Shown here: piece by piece, positions 60,042-64,000 of the stretch
How positions within the stretch are numbered: position 1 is the first letter of the stretch
Layout of the letters: the number at the start of each line of letters is the position of its first letter
NCBI RefSeq assembly: GCF_022682305.1
Contig: NZ_CP093528.1
Coordinates: 819,501-883,500 of the forward strand
Length of the DNA stretch: 64,000 nt
Direction: 5' to 3'
DNA from: Shinella zoogloeoides
Lineage (GTDB): Bacteria > Pseudomonadota > Alphaproteobacteria > Rhizobiales > Rhizobiaceae
Notes under the pieces: generated by a model
What the model was told of the DNA's origin: nothing
Databases searched by the model: none
What the model saw: only the letters and a program-made list of their open reading frames with translations
Program-made: the position numbers and the translations under genes

Positions 60042-60457
60042 ACACGCTGATCTTCCGTACCGTCGCCCCCTTCCTCACCGCGCTGATGGTGCTCTTCTCC
60101 CTTTTCGTCCTGCTGCGTGGCCATAACGAGCCGGGCGGGGGCTTCATCGGCGGGCTGATCGCCGTATCGGCGCTCGCGATCTTCGGCATCGCCAACGGTG
60201 TTGAGGCCGTGCGCCGGGCGCTGTGGTTCCATCCGATGGCGATTTCCGCCTTCGGCCTGGCCATGGCCGCCGTCGCGGGCCTTCTGTCGGTCTTTTCCGC
60301 CGTACCCTTCATGACGGGGCTGTGGATCTATCCGTCGGTGCTCGGCGTCGAGATTCCGCTCTCCAGCGTCATGCTGTTCGATACCGGCGTCTATCTCGTC
60401 GTGGTGGGGTCGATCACCTCTATCGCGTTGGCGCTCGAGGCGGGGGACGATATCTGA
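60038..60457 (+). CDS. mnhB: Na+/H+ antiporter subunit B
   Basis: A 139-residue MnhB-family membrane protein with four hydrophobic helices. The segment [23 protein letters not shown] is the family hallmark, and [31 protein letters not shown] follows near the end. It assembles into the hetero-oligomeric Mrp complex. The start overlaps the mnhA stop by four bases (ATGA). Confidence 0.95.
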   Translation: MNTLIFRTVAPFLTALMVLFSLFVLLRGHNEPGGGFIGGLIAVSALAIFGIANGVEAVRRALWFHPMAISAFGLAMAAVAGLLSVFSAVPFMTGLWIYPSVLGVEIPLSSVMLFDTGVYLVVVGSITSIALALEAGDDI

Positions 60458-60834
60458 TGGAAGTGCCCTTCGTCCTGCTCATCGGCCTGTTCTTCGCCGC
60501 CGCCGTCTACCTGATGCTGTCGAAGTTCCTGGTGCGCGTACTGCTCGGCGTCGTGCTGCTCGGCAATGCGGTGAACCTGCTGCTCTTTGCCAATGGCCGC
60601 ATCCTGCGCGAGGTGCCGCCGATCATCCCGGCGGGCCATGACGTGCCGGCGGCGCTCACCGCCAATCCGCTGCCGCAGGCGCTGATCCTGACGGCCATCG
60701 TCATCTCCTTCTCCTTCTTCGCCTTCCTTCTCGTCCTCGTCTATCGCGCCTACCAGGATCTCGGCACCGACAACGGCAACGAGATGCGTCTGGCCGAGCC
60801 GGAGAACGATTCCCTTCCGCCGACCGGCTACTGA
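60457..60834 (+). CDS. mnhC: Na+/H+ antiporter subunit C
   Basis: A 125-residue NuoK-like subunit with three helices: VPFVLLIGLFFAAAVYLML, LVRVLLGVVLLGNAVNLLLF and the third with DPLPQALILTAIV-type sequence (here ANPLPQALILTAIVISFSFFAFLLVLVYRAY). The ATG at 60457 overlaps the mnhB stop by one base (TGATG). The acidic tail is hydrophilic. Confidence 0.94.
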   Translation: MEVPFVLLIGLFFAAAVYLMLSKFLVRVLLGVVLLGNAVNLLLFANGRILREVPPIIPAGHDVPAALTANPLPQALILTAIVISFSFFAFLLVLVYRAYQDLGTDNGNEMRLAEPENDSLPPTGY

Positions 60835-60851
60835 CAGGAACCGCCCCGCCA

Positions 60852-62393
60852 ATGGCCGCAACGCCCATCGATCTTTCCGCAGCCCTCGTCATGACGCCGG
60901 TCCTGGCCGCCGACTGGCTCGTGGTGCTGCCGCCCGTCTGGTGCCTGCTGTCGGGCGCGGTGTTGCTGATGCTGCGCAAGTCGCTGCGCCTGCAGGGTCT
61001 CCTCGCCGTGCCGGCGCTCGCCGTGCTCGTGCTCATGGATGCGCTGCTGCTGATGCATGTCTTCGCCAACGGCCCGGTCACCATGGTCATGGGCCGCTGG
61101 CTTCCGCCCTTCGGCATCGCGTTCACGGCGGACCTGACGGGCGTGCTCTTCGCGCTTGCCGGCGCGGTCGTGGCGCTGGCGGGGGCGGTGCATGCCCTGG
61201 GCGACGTCGACGGCACCGGCCGGCGCTACGGCTTCTACCCGTTCCTGCTGCTGCTGATGGCCGGCGTCTCGGGCGCCTTCCTCACCGGCGACATCTTCAA
61301 CCTCTATGTCTGGTTCGAGGTGCTGCTGATCTCGTCCTTCGGCCTGATCACGCTCGGCTCCGAGCCGCGCCAGATCGACGGCGCGATCAAATACGCCTTC
61401 CTCAACCTCATCGCGACGACGCTCTTCCTCATCACGACCGGCTATCTCTACGGCATCTTCGGCACGCTCAACATGGCCGACATCGCCACCAAGGCGGCGG
61501 CCGGGCGCGAGGACCTGCCGCTGATGACGCTCGCCACGCTCTACCTTCTCGCCTTCGGCATGAAGGCGGCGGCCTTCCCGGTGAACTTCTGGCTACCGGC
61601 CTCCTACCACACGCCGCGCGTGGTGGTCTCGGCGCTGTTTTCGGGCCTGCTCACCAAGGTCGGCATCTATGCGCTGCTGCGTACGCTGGTCATGCTCTTT
61701 CCCGTCGAGCGGGAGGAGTTGAGCTTCGTCATCGCGCTTGCCGGCGCGGCCACCATGCTCCTCGGCGCGCTCGGCGCGCTCGGCCAGAGCGATATCCGCC
61801 GGCTGCTCGGCTATCTCGTCATTTCCGGCATCGGCGTCATGCTGGCGGGCCTTGCGCTCGGCAGCCCCGGCGGCATCGGCGGGGCGATCTTCTATGCGCT
61901 GCATTCCATGGTGGTCATGACGGCGCTCTACATGGCCGCCGGCCTTGCCGGAAGGCTCGCCGGTTCGTTCGATCTCAACCGGCTGGGCGGCCTTTATGCC
62001 CGCTCGGCGCTCTTTTCGGCGCTCTCGCTGGTGCTGTTCTTCGCCGTCTCCGGCCTGCCGCCGTTCTCCGGCTTCTGGCCCAAGGTCATGGTGGCCAAGG
62101 CGGCCATGGATATCGGCGCATGGTGGCTGACGGCGGCGGTCTTCCTCACCGGCTTCCTGACGACGATCGCGGTCGGCCGCGTCTTCCTCCTCGCCTATTG
62201 GCGTCCGGTGGGCGAGGCGCTGCCCGTCGTCGCCATTCCACCGAGCGCGCTGCTGCCGCTCGCCGCGCTGACGGCGCTCACCGTCCTCTTCGGCCTCTTC
62301 CCCGAGACGCTGCTTGCGGCCGTCCAGCAGGCGGCGCAGGGGCTTTCCGATCCGCGGACCTATGTCGGCTCCGTCTTCCCGGGGGGGAACTGA
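60852..62393 (+). CDS. mnhD: Na+/H+ antiporter subunit D
   Basis: A 513-residue NuoM/NuoN-like subunit with about 14 helices. Conserved segments include GDIFNLYVWFEVLLISSFGLITLGSEP (proton-channel Glu), KYAFLNLIATTLFLITTGYLYGIFGTLN, MKAAAFPVNFWLPASYHTPRVVVSALFSGLLTKVGIYALLR and GLPPFSGFWPKVMV. It is the second large proton-translocating subunit along with MnhA. It starts 17 bp after mnhC. Confidence 0.95.
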   Translation: MAATPIDLSAALVMTPVLAADWLVVLPPVWCLLSGAVLLMLRKSLRLQGLLAVPALAVLVLMDALLLMHVFANGPVTMVMGRWLPPFGIAFTADLTGVLFALAGAVVALAGAVHALGDVDGTGRRYGFYPFLLLLMAGVSGAFLTGDIFNLYVWFEVLLISSFGLITLGSEPRQIDGAIKYAFLNLIATTLFLITTGYLYGIFGTLNMADIATKAAAGREDLPLMTLATLYLLAFGMKAAAFPVNFWLPASYHTPRVVVSALFSGLLTKVGIYALLRTLVMLFPVEREELSFVIALAGAATMLLGALGALGQSDIRRLLGYLVISGIGVMLAGLALGSPGGIGGAIFYALHSMVVMTALYMAAGLAGRLAGSFDLNRLGGLYARSALFSALSLVLFFAVSGLPPFSGFWPKVMVAKAAMDIGAWWLTAAVFLTGFLTTIAVGRVFLLAYWRPVGEALPVVAIPPSALLPLAALTALTVLFGLFPETLLAAVQQAAQGLSDPRTYVGSVFPGGN

Positions 62394-62395
62394 CC

Positions 62396-62869
62396 ATGCG
62401 GCCCGCCGTCGTCGTCACACTCTTCGCTCTCGTGTGGCTCGCCGTTTCCGGCAGCTTCACCGTGCCGAACCTCCTGCTCGGCCTCGTCGCCGGGGCGCTG
62501 TCGCTTGCGCTCATCCGCGGCCATATCCAGCCCGACGGCCGGCGCGTGCGGCCGCTGAAGCTGCTGTCGCTCGTCGTGCTGTTCATCAAGGAGCTGGCCC
62601 TGTCCGCCTGGAAGGTCGCCGTGCTGGTGGCCAGCCCGAAAATGCCGCTGAAGCCGGGCATCTTCGCCTTCCCGCTGACGGTCGACCGTGACTTCGAGAT
62701 CACGCTGCTCGCCAACCTCATCACGCTGACGCCGGGCACGCTCTCCGTCGACGTCTCGCCGGACCGCAAGGTGCTCTACGTGCACGCCCTCGACTGCCCT
62801 GATCCCGTCAGCACCCGGCGCGACATCGCGAACGGCTTCGAGAAGAAGATACTGGAGGCCTTCCGCTGA
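62396..62869 (+). CDS. mnhE: Na+/H+ antiporter subunit E
   Basis: A 157-residue MnhE-family subunit: N-terminal helices ([35 protein letters not shown]), then a soluble part with [35 protein letters not shown], the family signature. The start is 2 bp past the mnhD stop, with GGGGGGGAAC as the ribosome site. Confidence 0.95.
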   Translation: MRPAVVVTLFALVWLAVSGSFTVPNLLLGLVAGALSLALIRGHIQPDGRRVRPLKLLSLVVLFIKELALSAWKVAVLVASPKMPLKPGIFAFPLTVDRDFEITLLANLITLTPGTLSVDVSPDRKVLYVHALDCPDPVSTRRDIANGFEKKILEAFR

Positions 62870-63222
62870 TGGGCGCTGAAACGATCATCTCCGCCGCTTC
62901 CGCCATCGCGCTCTTGCTGATGTGCGCGGCCTTCTTCCTCACAGCCTTCCGCGTCATCCGGGGGCCGACGCTACCGGACCGCATCGTGGCGCTCGACATG
63001 CTGGTCGCCATCGCCATCGGCTTCATCGCCGTCCTCGCCATCAAGACGGGCTTCAACCTCTATATCGATATCGCCATCGCGCTCGGCCTCGTCGGGTTCC
63101 TGGCGACCGTCGCCTTTGCGCGCTTCGTCATGCGCCAGGGCATGGAGCCGGGCGAGGAGGAGCCTGCGCCGGCCGCGGCGCGGCAGGGCCGGACCGGCGG
63201 CAAGCGGAGGGTGCGCCGATGA
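62869..63222 (+). CDS. mnhF: Na+/H+ antiporter subunit F
   Basis: A 117-residue MnhF-family subunit with three helices. The segment [60 protein letters not shown] is diagnostic. Related MnhF proteins can also transport bile salts. The start overlaps the mnhE stop by one base (TGATG). The Arg-rich tail ([13 protein letters not shown]) is cytoplasmic. Confidence 0.95.
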   Translation: MGAETIISAASAIALLLMCAAFFLTAFRVIRGPTLPDRIVALDMLVAIAIGFIAVLAIKTGFNLYIDIAIALGLVGFLATVAFARFVMRQGMEPGEEEPAPAAARQGRTGGKRRVRR

Positions 63223-63575
63223 TGGACCTCGTTCTCGCCCTCGCGGTGGGCGCCATGCTGGTGGCCGGCGGCGTCTTCACCTTCCTTGCGGCGCTGGGCC
63301 TCGTGCGCCTGCCGGATGTCTATACCCGCATGCACGCGGCCTCCAAGGCGGGCACGGTCGGCTCGGGCCTCATGCTCTTCGCGGCGGGCATCCACGCGCT
63401 GGATGTGGCGATTTTCACGCGTGCGCTCGCCGGCTTCGTCTTCTTCGTGCTCACGGCGCCGGTCGCCGCGCATCTGGTCGCCAAGGCCGCGCACGGGGCC
63501 GGCTATCGTCTGACGCGGCTGACCGTCATCGACGATATGCGTGAAGCGGAGCGGCGTGACGCCAAGAAGCGTTGA
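63219..63575 (+). CDS. mnhG: Na+/H+ antiporter subunit G
   Basis: A 118-residue MnhG/PhaG-family subunit with three helices and the motif [36 protein letters not shown], then [19 protein letters not shown]. It completes the operon A-B-C-D-E-F-G. The start overlaps the mnhF stop by four bases (ATGATG). No obvious terminator follows. Confidence 0.95.
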   Translation: MMDLVLALAVGAMLVAGGVFTFLAALGLVRLPDVYTRMHAASKAGTVGSGLMLFAAGIHALDVAIFTRALAGFVFFVLTAPVAAHLVAKAAHGAGYRLTRLTVIDDMREAERRDAKKR

Positions 63576-64000
63576 GAAACCGTTGAATTAAGAACCCCTA
63601 AACTTTATAATATCCTTCGGCTTTCAAAAGGGCGGATAACTTTCCTCGAAGGTATCTCCATGCATTGTTCAAAATAATACTGGACAATGAATTGGGGAAT
63701 GATATTTCAGATGAAGTAAAGCATCCGGGTTGATTTGTCCTGTGTGCGGTTTTCCTGTCTAGGTTGAATTCGTGCCGTCGCTGCCTTCAAGGCGGTAAAT
63801 ATGTCGGCAAGAGATTCGGCCGGGCGGCTTCCGTTACGCTGAAAAATTATATTGACGACAAGAACCGGAACTTCCGAAGTCGTGCTGCCGGCGAGCATCG
63901 TTCTGCTGCAGGCATGCCGGGGGAGGAGGCTTTATCCGGAATTGAAGGACAGGGCCGATGGAAAGCACCATCGGCTTTCGCGTTGCTCGACAGGAGAAAG
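63576..64000. other. AT-richer non-coding region after the mnh operon
   Basis: No gene is supported in these 425 bp, although a weak 63-codon frame exists on the minus strand. It holds a near-consensus promoter (63583-63611), a short hairpin CATTGT/ACAATG (63663-63689), and a GCCGATG/CATCGGC stem with TTT tail (63954-63978). AGGAGAAAG at the very end is a likely ribosome site for a gene starting just beyond the window. Confidence 0.5.
63583..63611 (+). promoter_or_regulatory. Near-consensus sigma-70-type promoter
   Basis: TTGAAT (63583-63588), a 17-bp spacer, then TATAAT (63606-63611). It points rightward, away from the mnh operon, and would give either a long leader or a non-coding RNA. Confidence 0.6.

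Noticed and set aside
63707..63898. A 63-codon minus-strand frame in the terminal non-coding region
   Set aside because: No ribosome site, no recognisable motif; composition is compatible with chance in this AT-richer stretch.
1..64000. tRNA, rRNA, prophage, insertion sequences, replication origin
   Set aside because: I read all gaps on both strands and saw no cloverleaf with TTCGANTC-type T-arm, no rRNA-like segment and no transposase or integrase; a covariance-model scan would be needed to be certain.

Overview
The window is a GC-rich chromosomal segment (very few AT-rich stretches, strong G/C third-position bias) from an alphaproteobacterium. It most likely belongs to the order Hyphomicrobiales, family Rhizobiaceae (Rhizobium, Agrobacterium, Shinella-like). 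The evidence is the gene order purN-purM / AI-2E permease / hdaA / ppk / ppx / rnd, the TIGR03808-type Tat-exported beta-helix protein, FixL-type and BigR-like regulators, a complete pha/mrp antiporter operon, CtrA and FNR/FixK-type sites, and at least seven intergenic palindromic repeats resembling the rhizobial RIME elements. The genus is inference. I see no rRNA, tRNA, insertion sequence, prophage or CRISPR array.

Layout. 1-1.3 kb: end of a PepSY-TM protein and a PCu(A)C copper chaperone. 1.3-5.7 kb: Tat-exported beta-helix protein, PAS-GAF-GGDEF-EAL c-di-GMP enzyme, MarR regulator. 5.8-9.6 kb: ligase-associated exonuclease and its ATP-dependent DNA ligase, then a glutathionyl-hydroquinone reductase. 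9.8-20.4 kb: L,D-transpeptidase, purM-purN, AI-2E permease, hdaA, ppk (with a three-unit PhoB-type box), ppx, a DUF922 protein and rnd. 20.5-26.9 kb: multicopper oxidase, MFS, a FixL-like kinase with an overlapping receiver protein, and the ohrR/ohr peroxide-resistance pair. 27-35 kb: small secreted protein, Xre/RES toxin-antitoxin pair, ABC-F ATPase, DUF853 ATPase, small DUF2267-like protein, MFS, Tam methyltransferase, HAD dehalogenase. 35.9-44 kb: alcohol dehydrogenase, branched-chain aminotransferase, sodB, tumE/tumA-like pair, WYL regulator and LysE exporter, two c-type cytochromes, DJ-1/PfpI protein, and a GNAT gene behind an apparent aromatic-amino-acid attenuator. 44-57 kb: PQQ glucose dehydrogenase, selO, ptrB, BigR-like repressor, second AI-2E permease, DUF930 protein with a CtrA box, VOC dioxygenase-like protein, DksA/TraR protein with an FNR box, hemolysin III, PAT acetyltransferase, msrB. 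57-63.6 kb: vapBC and the seven-gene mnh/pha Na+(K+)/H+ antiporter operon.

Themes. Most of the window is ordinary core genome: purine synthesis, polyphosphate metabolism, replication control, redox defence (Ohr, SodB, MsrB, hydroquinone reductase) and ion homeostasis. It is punctuated by three small toxin-antitoxin pairs and by dispersed palindromic repeats that often end or separate operons. The most interesting signal is at 43.9-44.05 kb: a 16-codon leader peptide with a Thr-Tyr-Phe-Trp-Leu-Phe-Arg end, an apparently leaderless promoter, mutually exclusive antiterminator and terminator stems, and then an acetyltransferase gene. This is the architecture of the rhizobial trp attenuator on a gene for which I know of no such control.
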